From positions 2,949,198 through 3,013,197 of the forward strand of contig VZTI01004400.1 of NCBI GenBank assembly GCA_013397865.1: DNA of 64,000 nucleotides, given 5' to 3'. The notes under the pieces are model-generated. The model ran no database searches. It worked only from the letters and a program-made list of their open reading frames with translations, and was not told the DNA's origin. This stretch comes from Struthidea cinerea (taxonomy: Eukaryota > Chordata > Aves > Passeriformes > Corcoracidae). The position numbers and the translations under genes are program-made. Positions 13,635-26,900 of this stretch are shown piece after piece (within the stretch, counting starts at the first letter, position 1; each line of letters begins with the position of its first letter).

Positions 13635-15020
13635 TCAACATGCTTGCCATGAATACAAAGCTTGTAATTTAACTCTCCTTCTTGGTCTGACAGGCTGATC
13701 CCTGTAGGCAGATGCTGGTGGCCACTTGAAAGTCTATTGAACTGACTGCAAAGATTTGATCATGTGGGTCAGTCTGTACAATTTGGGGTTTAGTTTCAGA
13801 GACAATTAATGATTCACTATTGCCTAATTTTGGAGCTCAAATAATTGCTTTGCTATCAGTGCTTCTTTTTGAAGTGTTCTTAACTTGAGTGTAAAAGCAG
13901 TTAGTTTATGTTAAATGGCAGGAGAAACAGTTTGTCTGCTGCATGAAACCACTGTATTTATGTATCGGTGTAATGTGTGTAATCCATCCATAAGTTTATG
14001 CATTCAGTGTCCTCCCGGAAGTGTCAGAGATCCGCAGTGCCCCCGAGCACTAGATGTAGCATTTGATGCTCAGATGTAGTTTTCAGATCTATAAAGTGTC
14101 TGCATCCTTACAGCTCCCCACTGGCTGTGTTTTTCAAGACGTCGAGGCAGTTGGTTGTCCTCCCAAGTCAGCTGTGATTTATGCTTAGTCAGAGAGGACG
14201 GAGGCAGCCCACTGAAGTTACCCTAAAGGAAGCTGTCATCATCAGGATGATTAAAAAACCTCGTTGGGCATATGATGCAATACCAGTGTGCGGGATAGCC
14301 CTGCTGCAGGTCGAGGGCTCAGGCCCTAGTTGATGCTTCTGCCCAGAGATACCTGAAGGATAGCAGAACCACAGGTACAAAGTCAGGAACAGAAGGAGCA
14401 GGCAGGAATGGTTGTTCCTGTGGAGTTTTCTCCAAGCAGTGAGAAGAATGTGAGAGAGGGTTTAGAAAGGCTGAAATACCAACTTGCATAAATGAAAAAC
14501 AGCTTAATAAATGCAGTGCTGACATAGCATAGGTGAGATCTTGTTGCCCGGTTGCTCCACATGCCCCGTTGTGACAGCTGGGGCGGTTGAGCAGGGTAGC
14601 ACGTGTCCGCTCCACTCTGCAAGTTTTCATGTTGCAACTCCTATATGGATGTCTTCTGGCCAAAAACTTCTCTCAGGCATCACTTTAGGAAGCATGTTTT
14701 GACACTGCCTGCTTGCATATGTGCTTAGAGGGAGTCACTGCAGGTGTCACTGCAAAGACAACTCTTCTCTCGTGTGTGGTTGAAAGGTTGCAAAGCAAAG
14801 AAGTCAGTGAGAATTACTTAGTTTTCTTTGAAGAAACCAAACCCTAACTCTTCCTCGTTAAAACTGCATAAATTTTACAAAAATGTGTATCAGCATTGGA
14901 TATATCTGGGAGGAGGTGATTAGTTTTAATAAGAAACATTGGGTTTGGAATGCTCCAGATCAAGGACATGGTATTGCAAGTATAAAATGTTTTGGGTAAA
15001 CCAAAATGGTATTTTAACGT

Positions 15021-15071
15021 TTTGTTTTGTGTTTTGTTTGTTTGTTTCTTGTTTTTTTTGTTTGGGTTTTT
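15021..15071 (+). repeat. T/TTTG-rich tract
   Basis: Imperfect TTTG repeats and T runs over about 50 bases. Confidence 0.65.
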
Positions 15072-15290
15072 AAAAATTATTTTAAACACATCAGTATATG
15101 CACTTGGGCCCTTCATTGGGACCTGTTAGTGGAGAGGTGACCTTAACAAGACATCCTGGCCTGGGTGGGTTCCTCAGCATGCTGTACCCCTTCCTTCAAA
15201 GGAAAGGTTTGGTATGGAGTGGATGATTCAATATTGAGAGGTATTGTTTTTTGGGTTTCTTTTTGGATTTAATCCATGTGCTTTATTGCC

Positions 15291-15313
15291 TTTTTTTTTT
15301 TTTTTTTTTTTTT
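15291..15313 (+). repeat. Poly-T tract (T23)
   Basis: Uninterrupted run of 23 T. It could be the reverse complement of a poly-A tail of a minus-oriented retroposed sequence lying just to the right. I do not recognise that sequence and did not find target-site duplications. Confidence 0.85.
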
Positions 15314-15816
15314 GGTGGTTGTGACACTGACATATGTGAAAACCAGGTCTGCTGAGAAACATCATTGACACACTAGATGTCCTATGTAACTTTGCCAGCG
15401 TGAGGAGGAAGGGATTTGGTTGGGATGTAGCAATTGGCAAGTGTGCTAAAGTGTGGTAAGACCAGCTGGATGCAGTCACTGGGGTGCAGTCAGATTTGAT
15501 TGTCCTGTGCTTAGTTACTCTTCCTGTGGTTACTGACAGGTGAGGCATCCTGCAATGTAGCAGGCGTCTGCATGTTTGAGCTAGGTCATACAGTACCTGA
15601 TCTTACGGATCTAATAATCTGGGGTGGTTTCGCAGCATTACAAAAAGAGTTTGCATCCTACTTCAGATTAATGAGATCTGTCTCTTAAAGCAGGGGGTTT
15701 AAGATGTAATTACTCTGTATTTATATAACCATCACTTATTGTGGTGTGAGGTAGCTTATATAAACTTTCCTTTAGGATTGTTTTTGTTACTGTGAATGAA
15801 GAGTTGGTTGAGTTGG

Positions 15817-15842
15817 TTTTTTTTTTTAATTTTTTTTTTTTT
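15817..15842 (+). repeat. Poly-T tract with one AA interruption
   Basis: T11, aa, then T13: a simple low-complexity tract. Confidence 0.8.
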
Positions 15843-17260
15843 AAATAAAATTTGAAGATAAAATCAAGCTGTTTTTTTTCCCCTGTGCATAGGATGTAAC
15901 CATTGCCATGGTGCGAATTGCAACAAAGGTGGTGTTGCTTTATGTTGATTCAACAACATGGAAGTTCTGCCTTGTGCTGTATGGGTCTCTTCTTCTTTCA
16001 AGCCCAGTGGGCCAAACTTCTTGAGCTGCCAAATCTCATAAGAAAGAGCTCCTGTCTCTTGTGGCATGGTGTCTGTCGTTGTCGTAGTGGCCGTGCAGTG
16101 GAGGGTAGAGCCCTGGTGGAGGGGTAGGGGTGGAAGAGGTGGAGACCTGAGGGCAGGGCTATAGCCTGGAGGTGTTGGCTCACCTCCATGGAATCAATGA
16201 GACATTTTTGTTTGAGTTGGGGAGTGCTTTGAAGTACTCCAGTGGAAAGCCTGCCTCCTCGCCCCTGTCTTTGCTTTCAGGTGGGTAGATTTTTCTACCT
16301 ACACTTTACCAGAAGTGGAGATTTAGCTGCCTGTACTTTACAAGAACAAAATGTTTCCTGTGGCAAAGAGAAATTGCATGCAGAAACCCATGTTTGATTT
16401 CTCAATTCTAAGTCTCTCTGTTCTTACAAAAGAATAGGTTTGATGCACTTTTTTTTGTTCCTCTTGTTAAGTTTTAAAGGAAAAGATTCTAATTGTGCTA
16501 TTCAAGACCATGTAAAGTATTTAAGTCGTTGTCTTGTCCAACAGAGAAGACCTGGGGGAGTTGGGAGGTGGAAAGGAAGAGAAAACAATACCTGTTCAAT
16601 TAAAAATGCTGGTGCAGATTAAGGAACCTGTAGCATTTTTATGCCAAAACTCAAACAGCAGTTTCAGTTCAGCTGTTGACTGACACAATCATTGCCCCTG
16701 TTGCAGCATCTGAGTAACTGTGAGGAAATACCTGAGTATCTCCTGGTTGCTGATGGTGTCTTGGTGACCTCATGCAGTGAGGTGTGGTTTCTCCCACTGG
16801 TGCCTGAACACATGCTGCTGCCTGGGCTTTCTGCCATCCACAGTGGACAGGAGTGAGCACCAGGCTTCATTTCTGTGCTGCTGCCTATCCTTGATTAAAA
16901 CTGTTGTTGCTTCTCACAACACACGTTCCTGGATGTTGAATGGCATCTTACTTTTCTGTTAGGAGTGAAGGCCACCCTCCTGAGCTTGGGCTTATGAAAA
17001 TGGCTACCTTAGTGGGTTTTATGGGGTTTCCTTCTTTTGCTTCTGTTTGTTTTTCAGTAATTGAAACTTGCCGCTGTTTGAAATTTGAGCGTGAAAATTC
17101 AATTGCTAAATAAAACTTCAGTTATTCATATAAATTATGAGGAAACCAGTTAACAGCTTTGTGTTTCTTACTGTTCTGGTTATGCCTACTAGGAAACTTT
17201 AAGGAAATATATGAAGCTGTCAAGGTTGCAAAAGCAAGAGAGTCTTGTTCTTGAAGAGAA

Positions 17261-17540
17261 GAGACTTGGATAGCTCATAAAATCGCAGCCTTTGGGTGCT
17301 GCGCAGAAGTAAATTGAAGTCATTATGACATTATGGTAGAGAGCGTCTGATCTGCCAAACTGTCAGTGTTTGATGGACGTGGTATCTACTGACACGATGT
17401 TGCACGAGTGCCAGCCAGTTTCTCTTTCTGTCAGCACATTGTTGATACTGCCAAGTGCCTGTTACTCCCTCGAACTACTGCACGTGTAGAAAAAGCTGCT
17501 GATCAATACTATAAAAGGGCAATTTATGTTTGGTGATTAT
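17261..17540 (+). promoter_or_regulatory. CpG-retaining patch with E-box and TATA-like sequence
   Basis: About eight CpGs fall in roughly 200 bases. A perfect E-box CACGTG lies at 17481-17486 and a TATAAAAG at 17510-17517. No ORF or splice donor of note follows. It may be a regulatory element or cryptic promoter; each motif alone can occur by chance. Confidence 0.22.
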
Positions 17541-17813
17541 CAAATGCATATTGATCTGTCTTTCGGTTATGGGTGTGTAATGTTAGGAAATCAGTGATTG
17601 AGATGATTGAAGTATTGGTAACAGATAATTTCTCTAAATTACAACATAAACATTTGCAACACTTAATAACTTGCCAGATATAAATAGTTTCCTGACAGCT
17701 TTCCAGCATCAGTTTCATTTGGGAGCTGAGTCACTAACACCCTAAAGTTTAGGAGGAAAAAAAATCAATGAAAGTATCAGGAAGTGACTTTTTTTTTTAT
17801 ATGTTTGATGTGC

Positions 17814-17833
17814 TTTTTTTTGTTTGTTTGTTT
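17814..17833 (+). repeat. T run plus (TTTG)n
   Basis: Run of T followed by three tgtt units. Confidence 0.7.
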
Positions 17834-18418
17834 AACATACCATAAAGTGAGCATCCCAAAGAAGTAATTTTACCACCCTGCTATGACTAAATGCCTCCAA
17901 AATGAGTCTGGAAGCAGGTGTTCCGAAAGTGGAGATGCAGCAGAAACAAAGGTGAAAGTTGAAAGAGCAAATACCGATGTTATGCAAGATAGCAGTTGAG
18001 AAATGATTCAGTAATGGTTACAAGCATTCATACAAGGGAAACCCACCCAGATTCCTACTTAACAATATTGATTCCACGCTTGAAAAATGAACTGCAGTTT
18101 ATTGCATCCAAGTTGTAGAGAATGCTCTCCGCACATCCAGGGAGAGGTACGACAGGAAGGTTTTTGCTGTGTGCTTAGACAACAAAGTAATATAGGAAGG
18201 ATTAAAGGACTTCTCAGGTGAAGTCATCCTCTATTTAGTGCTTATTGCAAAAGCACTGGCATCTTGTAGTCTTGGCTGAATATATTTTGGAGGGTTAAGG
18301 ATATTTCTGCCACTTGTATGAGTGACTGTTGAAAAGAAGATCAAAGCTCCAGTCTTTTATTGGCATCCTCTCATAGCAAGGGCGTCTGCTTTGTATTTTA
18401 CTGTGTCATAATTTCTAG

Positions 18419-18462
18419 GGGGTTGTTTTTGTTTGGGTTTTTTTCTTGTTTTTGTGTGTGTG
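18419..18462 (+). repeat. T/G-rich low-complexity tract
   Basis: ggttgtttttgtttggg, T run, then gtgtgtg: degenerate T/G simple sequence. Confidence 0.6.
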
Positions 18463-21400
18463 ATAGTTTGCCATCTCTAGTACAATGCACAAATTAGTTA
18501 TTCAGGTAAAAACTGCAAAATCTGGATGACCTAATTATAGATTTCTTAATTTGCCCCCCTGTGTCCTGGTATTAAGTATTCCCTTACTCAGAAGAGCTGA
18601 GTATTTGGAAATCCCATTGCAGTCAATGGGAAATGCAATAATAAGCACTTTGAAAAGCAGGCTTTCCTTGTTAAGCACTTAAACATGATGGTTTGTAGAG
18701 ATACCCAAGACATGAAAATTCTTTACTTAAATTAGTAACCTAGTTAGTATCTCCAGAGCTAATTAAGTGTTTGAAAAATATTTGCACATCATTTGGGAAA
18801 TTTCAGGTTTAATTTTAAATAATTCTGAATGTTGTAGGTATTTTTGCTTAGAGCAGATGAGTAGAATTTGATAGTGTATTTTAAGCACTGTCTTTTTGGA
18901 AGAAATTTTCAAGTTTCACAGTGGAATCTCTGATTTAGTTTTTTGTTAAATCTACCATGTCGTGATTCTACTCACACTTAAAAGGTATGAGTAGTTTTGA
19001 AAATAAGAGTAGCCCCACTGGATTTAAGCAGATTATTTATGTGTGTGAAGTTACTCAGTTGCATAAGTGTTTGCGGAACTGGGACTTGTGTAAAGTTTCA
19101 GTTAATGGCTTAAATTTCTTTTTGTTCCATTCGTAGTAACTTTATTTTTAAGATGTCTGAAAAGCCTGTATTTACAGCACAGCTCACTCTCTGCATTTGG
19201 TTTCAGAAAGGAAAATCATTTTAGGTCAACTTCTCTTCACGTAGAAGGAAAAAAATTGATGTGGAAATAGAACGGATTTTGGCTTCATGCATGTTTCATC
19301 AGTGATACAATGGATTCATTCATAAACCTTTAGTAAGATGTATTTTGATACTTTTCCTTTCATTGTAAAACATAGGTGCAAGTTTTCCTGGAGAATTAAC
19401 AACACAAAAGCCTTAATTTAGAGTTATAATTAGAAAATGATGACTTTACCATTCGCAGCAGTTTAATGGTTTTATGTGGAATGAGAAGACGGATGAGGCT
19501 TTCTCGAATGCAGGCCACTTTAGGACACCATGAATAATATGCAACAGATAATTTTGTTCAAGCAAATATACAACAAAACATGGAAATGCTAAGACTACAT
19601 GTTTTAGGAAAGTGTGTTCATAAATGAGCAGTTTTAAATACATCCTGAAATAGTTCCATACACTATGGACATGCTGTGAAGCTCAGGATGTCCTAGATTT
19701 CCTCAGACAATATAAAATACTTGTTACTAAATTTTAAGCAGGATTCACTGTGTGTCCTTTTATGTAGTTGTTCTGGGTAATACTTGGAAGTTTGATGGTG
19801 TCAGACGCTTTTTAGTTTGCTCTGCAGACAAATTGGGGCATTTTCAAAGTAGAAGTTAAAGCATACTGAACTCCCATGCACTAAAGGGTAAACCAAAAAG
19901 TACTTCCCTGGAAAACACACATTATAACCTGCCTCCCTCTGTCTTTCCCCACTTCCTCCTGTGTGCAAGAGATCTTTTTTTTCCCTTTCTAGCTATGCAT
20001 TCTTGAGTACTTATCACCAAATTATCTGATTAGCTCTTGCATAAAGACCCAGTGAGGAGACTTAACAAAAAGCATAGCTGAAGTTTTCAAAGGAACCTCC
20101 ATAACAACATTTCTAAGACTCTTCAGCTACTTGGAAAATTTCAGTTCATTCCTCTCTCCTTGTCTGCCTGTATTGGACATCTCTGCACGTGCAAGTATAT
20201 AAAATCTACTGTATGGTAAAACTGGCTAAACATCTGTTTCAAATTAGATGTAGTCATTGATGAAAGATTGCTTTAGGCTCAGGTTATTTCACCCATATTC
20301 TACATTGAACTTCTATTCAAACCCAGTATTGCCTATTCACAGTCTGAGGAGTTGGAGCGAGGCTTGAGTGAAAAGAAATGTCTTCGTGTGGCTGGGTGCC
20401 AGAATGAGCTGACCTCTCAAAGACATTTGACCTGTGGAACTCACTATACCAAGACATTATCAGAGTAAAACATTACAGCTCAGGCTAACTAATGGAGAGG
20501 TTATGACATATGACTTTTGGCATAAGAGGGCTACTCAAAGCATGAGGTCAAGAAGACACATTTTCAAAGAAGGATGCTGTTGCCTATTCTAAATCACTTT
20601 GTGCCTTCTGAAGTTGGGGTACTGGTCTCATCTCCTACTGCTTTTTTTAAGATGGAGGATGGCTGTGGTTTTAGAAAAAGTATTTTTTTCATCTGAACCA
20701 CTGCTATAGTGGCTCAGATTTTAAGGAAATAACCTCATGATTGTGCATGCTCTGTTATTTTGATACCAAATATGAACAGTGTGTCACAAAAGGGAATTTA
20801 TTATGAAAAAATTGATTTTTTAAAAAAAACACTGCAACAGTTAAGCTTAGTCACCTTTAGTAAAGCCACAAAATTTTTGCAATGTCACTGAAACTACACT
20901 AAATTGTATGACAAGGAATGGTGACCTGGCAGTACTTGCACTTGATTATCTTTAGAATTTTCGTACAAGAGGTTCCAGTTCATGTTAGAAACCAACACTG
21001 TAGAATTAGGAAAGCAGCACACTGCTGTGGTCTGTAATTTACGTATCATGTGCTTCACTGAAGATTAGCTTTATTAAACCAGCCACTGCTTGCAGATCTG
21101 CTTCAGCAAGACCAAATCTGAGGCTTTTTAAATTTTTTTTTCCTTTCCCTCGATGATGAAACAAGCAGAAGCAGACAGACTTACTGCATGTTGCTTCTCC
21201 ATTCATGGAAGAGATGAATTCAGAACTATTAAGACAGTTTCCTGTTTAAATTGCTGGATTTTTTGTTGCCCAGAACTGGAATTCAAATGAAGCAAGAACC
21301 AGCTATTTCTCTCTGACCTTGACACATGTTTGCTTTTCTTGGCCAGCTGGAAAAATGTTAGAACAAACTTCATGGCAAGACACTAAGAGAATAATTAAAA

Positions 21401-22119
21401 CCTTACATGTAGTTTTTCAGCTGTTGGTTATGTTTCTTTAGAGAACTGATTCAAATAATTATAGATAAAAATAATGGTAACACTAGCAGAAAATCTACCT
21501 GTGGATGCTAGAATTGAAGGGTGAAGAACTGTGATTTTGTGCACATTTTATGATTGATTTTTGATTACTGTGGCGACTCTCCCTGGAAAGATTTTATTGT
21601 GCTGAATGAATGTGACCAACTTTTGACTTCAGCCTTTGTTTTGTAAGGTACTTGAAATGAGGAGCACCTTTGGTGCTCAGCAGCTGCATTTCTTCCTTTA
21701 GTGCTTTCATCAGTGCAGAACAAGAACAATAATGTGGAGATAACTTAATTATAAAATGCATAGATGTTGTTTCACTTACTTGCTCAATAGGCCAGAGACT
21801 TGGGAATATGAACCAGTGAAGCAATAAGCATTCTTCTAATAAGGATGCATTTACAAATGAAATAGCTTTTAAATTTGATATTTCTGTGCTGTGCTAAAGA
21901 TATGTTGTGTTTTTATGCCTTGGAGTTTAGTATGTTCATGTCAGGGGGTTATCAGAGTCGTTTTAATATTTTTGGGTTGCATATCCCTTATAAGGAAATG
22001 CAACGTGATAGAAGATGTTGAACTTTCGGGTTATTTGATATATACGGAAAAATACTTCTCAGTTTTGTGAAAAATACCACTCTAATAATATCAGTACACA
22101 ATGTATGTCTTCTTCTCCA

Positions 22120-22400
22120 AGCCGCACGCTGTGCAGTTAAAATCTAAGCTGGGCTATGAATTGCTCTTTTTTGCAATACAAGCACAAGCTCCATATTGGC
22201 ATAGCTCACCCCTGTAATTAGCTGCTGCCGCACAGGCGTGGTGGCCAAGGGTACAAACTATTGCAAGCACATCTCTGGATCTGCATGTGTTGTTTTCGTT
22301 TACAATGTTAATGTAGATGACAAACATTATTAATATAGGGTAATTAAAGTGTGCATCTATAACTTTCCGACATCTCTGCAGTTTGTTTTATTTTAGGCTG
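22120..22400. promoter_or_regulatory. Homeodomain-motif patch, candidate conserved noncoding element
   Basis: Two TAATTA cores (22215-22220 and 22341-22346), a tattaata stretch and several retained CpGs (ccgcacgc, ctgccgc, aggcgtg, ttccgac) occur in complex, non-repetitive sequence without an ORF. This texture resembles vertebrate developmental enhancers. Conservation cannot be tested here. Confidence 0.25.
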
Positions 22401-23311
22401 CAGGAAGCATTATGAACTCTGAAAAAGCTGTAAAGAGAGGTTAACGGAAGATACTTAAAAGAATGTGAGATTTAAGTGTGAAAGCCTGTAAAATAAATGC
22501 TCTTTCTCTTATTTAGATATTAACATATATTTCATGATTTCTAAACTACTTTGGTGAAGGGCTTATATAGATTCCGGGTTAGGAGAAATACTTTAAAATA
22601 AATTGGGATGAAGGTTGATAACAGATGAGTCTCACTCTTTTTAATGATTTAAAGTTGGAATTCAGTTAAGTTAGACCTTGCTGCACTGGTACACATCTGG
22701 TCATTACTTTCTTTTGGCAGGATTTCCCTAACAGTTTGCCTTCATTAACAGCTACCAAGTGAGTTTTTGAAAATAATTAAAATTTTATTTGATGGTATTT
22801 GTAATACGATGGCTGTATTGTTGCTGGAAAGTGAAATCAAATGCTTGTTAGCCACACAGTTTCTACAGATGAGCTTTACTGTTTCAAACAGAGAACTTGT
22901 TGGTTTTACAGTGAAAGCTGTGAAGTTTGGTGTGAGTGCAAATACACTGATAATGTCCTCTCTTCATGGCAGCATACCCTTTACTCAGAAAATCTGTACT
23001 GAATGCCCTTTAAATCTTACTGACATCTTTTTGTCTGTCATGGTTTAAGATTTAAAAAATCCCTGTCATTAGTTACCAAAGTTTATTAACTTGATTTTTG
23101 TTCCTTCCCTTTGGATGCAAGATAACTGGTATGAGTTGGTCATTCGATGGAGGCACAAGGAGGCTGTCTCTGAAGCCTCTTGTAGGCAGCCGTGGCAGTG
23201 TCAGGTTTGTAGTAAGGGAGGTGTCTGTGTTTCTGGCAGCCTGTGCGGTGGGAAGTAGTGACACGCAAACAGAGCCGGTAGCAGAGTGGGAGATGTGTGT
23301 GTTGTTAGAGC

Positions 23312-23334
23312 TTTATTTATTTATTTATTTATTT
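23312..23334 (+). repeat. (TTTA)n microsatellite
   Basis: Six near-perfect ttta units. Confidence 0.85.
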
Positions 23335-23697
23335 TGTTCCGGGGACTCTGCACTATTTGCCTTCCCAGTTTGAAAGTTGTGTTGTCTGCTCTTTTGGAGA
23401 CTGTTGGCCTCTCACATATGTTCATAAAAAGGCAGGGAAGGGAGTCCTCTTTACCTTGCCAAGGCATGTTCCTGCTGCTGTGCCAGAGGTGGTGGCTGTG
23501 CTCTGGGTGACTGTAGCGCCAGCTGTTTTGCAACTTGCCATGAAAGACAAGCCTTGCCCTGAAATTCTGCAGCCACAGAAAAGTGACTCCCCACGCTTCG
23601 ACTGGAGGTGGCTGGGCTGTAAGATCTGAATACGGGGAGGCCTTCGCCCTTTTCTCGTACAGCAGCAGATGGCTTTGGATTTGTTAGTAATAGTTAT

Positions 23698-23930
23698 GGG
23701 AACATAAGAGGGTCTGAACTGGGTCAGGCTGAAGATTCATGTGCCCCATCCCGTATCTTTCCTCTGACGGTGCTTGGTGGCAGCTGCTTGGGGAAAGAGC
23801 ATCAGAAGTCTCTTGGGGTGCTCTCCCAGTCTGACCCGTTTGCAGTTCAGTGACTAAGGTACAGGTCATATCTGAGTCTTCTTGGTTTCTTAGCCTGGAT
23901 GGGCTTTCTTTTTGGAATTTGTCCATTTGC
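23698..23930 (+). mobile_element. Degenerate CR1-like retroposon fragment
   Basis: From 23698 the order of short motifs (aacataag, actgggtcag, cccgtatctt, ctctgacggtg, then gcttggggaaagagc), and possibly a later ggaatttgtcc segment, resembles an old amniote CR1-family LINE repeat common in turtle, crocodilian and bird genomes. It is heavily diverged and non-coding, and its ends are unclear. The match is from memory of the repeat family, not a search; the first 110 bases are the better part. Confidence 0.4.
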
Positions 23931-26900
23931 AAATACTAAGCTTTATGTGAGTTGGGTAGATAGTGGTGGTGCTAGGTAAATTGGGAACTTTCTTAAAATG
24001 TTGGATGCCTTGGTTTCCAGCTGATGTGCATCTTGTAGGCTCAGGCAGGGTTTAAAAAGAATTCTGGTGCAAAAGGAAATAATTCTAACTGTATAAGGAA
24101 GATAAATGTCAGCCTTGCACTTCAAAACTGAAGGGCTGATGTCTCCCTTCTTGTATGGGTGTAAGTGTGCAGTGGGTGCTAAAGTCGTCGCAGGAGTCAG
24201 GAGGGACATCTGTCTGACTCAGTTTAGAATTTGACCCATGGTTTGTAACCAAAGCCTTGAGTGGGTCTATACGTTTTATATGCTGGCAGTCTTTCTGCAA
24301 GCCCCGAGATGAAACTTGTTGATTAAATGACCTGTATCCAGCTGCCATAATGGGGTTCCCAAAAAGCAGTTGACTCATGCAAGAGGTATCATGATGACCA
24401 ATGACAGGGCCCACTGGTGGCCAAACTCCACTTCAGAGGCTGGACCAGCCTCAGTTGGTCCAGTCATCTAGAAGGCAGCATGAGGAAGCATCGAGGTAAC
24501 AGCATGAGACCAGCCTTTGTACCTTTGGTTTGTTATCTGAAGCATATGCAGGAATGTTGTCTTCCTAAGTTCCAAGTTGATAATATGCTAGAGAATAAGT
24601 GGTGAAACAGAGGCTATTCTGGACCTTATTTTCCAGCATTATTGCTGTATCTCAGAGGGTTGGTCTGTTGACTTCTCCTTTATGGGATACCTATTAATTT
24701 GGGTTGAAACAACCTCTGAGTGGTTTCAGTGTTAGCAGGTGCTGCAACTGCCTTTAGCTGTACCCAAGACAGACACAGTTTTGCAGATGAAAAACCCAGT
24801 GAGACATAGTGGGGTTTGTCACCTCCTTCAGAGCTGTCTTATCTTACAAAGGTGTCGTCAACATCTATTCTCCTTATATTTAGGGTTATACTAGAAACAT
24901 TCTGGCAGAAGATCTTTCTTTTGCCTAATTTTTTGATTACCTGTACATCCTGTGGAGTAAGTGGAGACTATGCATGCTCTGTACATTTGACCATCCATTC
25001 ACCATCCATCCAATGCGTATATGGAGGGATTTTTCTGGCCCCCTGCATTAGATGTTTGTAGGTAAGCTGGTATAACCTTCTGAGGAGTATTTTATGAGTG
25101 AAGCAGCAGAGCAAAGGAATACCACATCTGTTTGCTTCAGTTACGGTGTTCCCACTTAAAATTTGTCTGTGGAAAAGGTAGGGATCATTTCCCAAAGTCC
25201 CTTGTTCTGCAGTCCAGGTTCCAAAAGAGAAGATGTAAGCCTATGAAGACAGGAAGTTCCTTGACTTCGTGGTTATTAGAAGAAGCTTGAGATATGACTG
25301 AGTGTACTGTAAAAGCTCAAAAGACAAATATGAGAATCCACAGCCAAGTTACAGTCAAAAACCTCTCCTAAGTCGATGGATGTACCATGATATTTGAGTA
25401 CTTGACCCATGAGGATTAGTGCTCTGAGTTGGCAGTACTATAATAACCATTTCGATTGTGCTTTCTGTGCAAGTTTTATCCATACCTGGTTTTGGATATT
25501 GTATTTAATTAACACTTTGATTTTATATGTTAATTGAATGAATCACATTTGAATTAATCAAGTTCAGGAGATTCTTGAAAGCCTGTCAAAAAAGAAATGT
25601 GACAGAATGAGGAACAATACTTGCAGTTGTAAACCTGTATTTTCAGAGTTGCGGTATTGAAAGGAGTTGTCCTGCTTGAATACAAACCTGATACAAGGGT
25701 TTAAGGAAAAAGTTTCCTTCTGTTTACAAAACACTTAGTTATAGATAAGGTGATGTACTTTTGACCCCATACATGGTAGTAATAATGTGTGTGTTTTTCT
25801 TTCAAGATTGTGGTTTTTTACTGCTGGTCAAATTGAGGCTGTTTTTTCTTATATACATGGCAAAATTTTTCTTGTGAGAAAATCATCTCTTCAGATTATA
25901 AACAGTAGCTTTGATAAATGTACCCATTACTTAAGGAAGTGAATACAGGTGTGCTTATCTAAACCTGTTTAAAAAAAAATAAAATCCCAAATCCTCTAAA
26001 GTATTAGCAAACATTGTAGCTGACTGCTGTAAACCTGCCAAAATTAGATTACACCTGCCTAGAAATGTGCTTTTAGTCAGGCATTTTCTACAAATTATGC
26101 TTGCTATTTCTACTGAAATAGAAACCTCCCTGGCATAGATTGGTTCTTTTTATTTGTATGGTCTTTGTTTAGCGCTGCAAGTGGAGTAGCCATGGAGTAG
26201 TAAAGGTAATATATAGTTATAAATGGTTTGTTTTGGTAGTAAGAAGTGTCAGGTAACTGTAGTCTAGCAGTCGTTTATATATAGAGCGAGTATAATACTG
26301 TGCTGTTACATCATGATTATGTAGCACTGTCTACAGTGTAGAAATATATTAAATAGGGAGTAAATGAGTAATAAACGGGTGAGGTGCAGAGAAGTGAAAG
26401 CGATGGTAAAGATGGATAACCTAAAATAGGAGAACGGTCTTTATGTATGTGGCCAAGACAAATGGCGTTTGTGTGTTAGGAATAGCATCACAAGCATCCC
26501 ATAATGAACCAGCCACACTGTAATCCATGCTTATTTGTTGTGTAACAGGTTTAAGGATTTAGTAGTATGGCTCAAATTCTGCTTTTGGAGTTAAAGAGTC
26601 ACAGTTATGTTGTGCTTCTCTGGTGGAAAATCTACTCGCTTCAGCATTGCCCTGAGGGGCGAAGGAGTGTATTTCTATTTGCAGAATGGTAAAATGTGTG
26701 AAATAAAGCAGCATGCTCGTGCTGGAGGAAAGTGAGTTGGAAAAGCTTTCAAATCATACCTACAGTCCCAGGTGTAGAAAGAGACTAACTCCAGTAAGAA
26801 GAATACGTCACTGAAGTGAGCATCACCTCTAAGGATCTTACCCTTTAATTTGGTTCCGCATAGCCTACTTTTTTTCCAGTTGCTTGTGAAGAAATGGAGA

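Larger units (their letters stand above)
3801..17260. other. Noncoding: intron or 5' flank of ZNF516
   Basis: No coding sequence recognised on either strand; the longest ORFs are about 110 codons and lack family-like features. The stretch contains CA, TTTA, TTTG and poly-T tracts, listed separately, and a C-rich tract at 5590-5614. Nothing else stands out. Confidence 0.6.
17541..22100. other. Noncoding: intron or 5' flank of ZNF516
   Basis: AT-rich DNA without recognisable coding sequence. TTTG/poly-T tracts occur at 17814-17833 and 18419-18462. I see nothing else of note. Confidence 0.6.
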
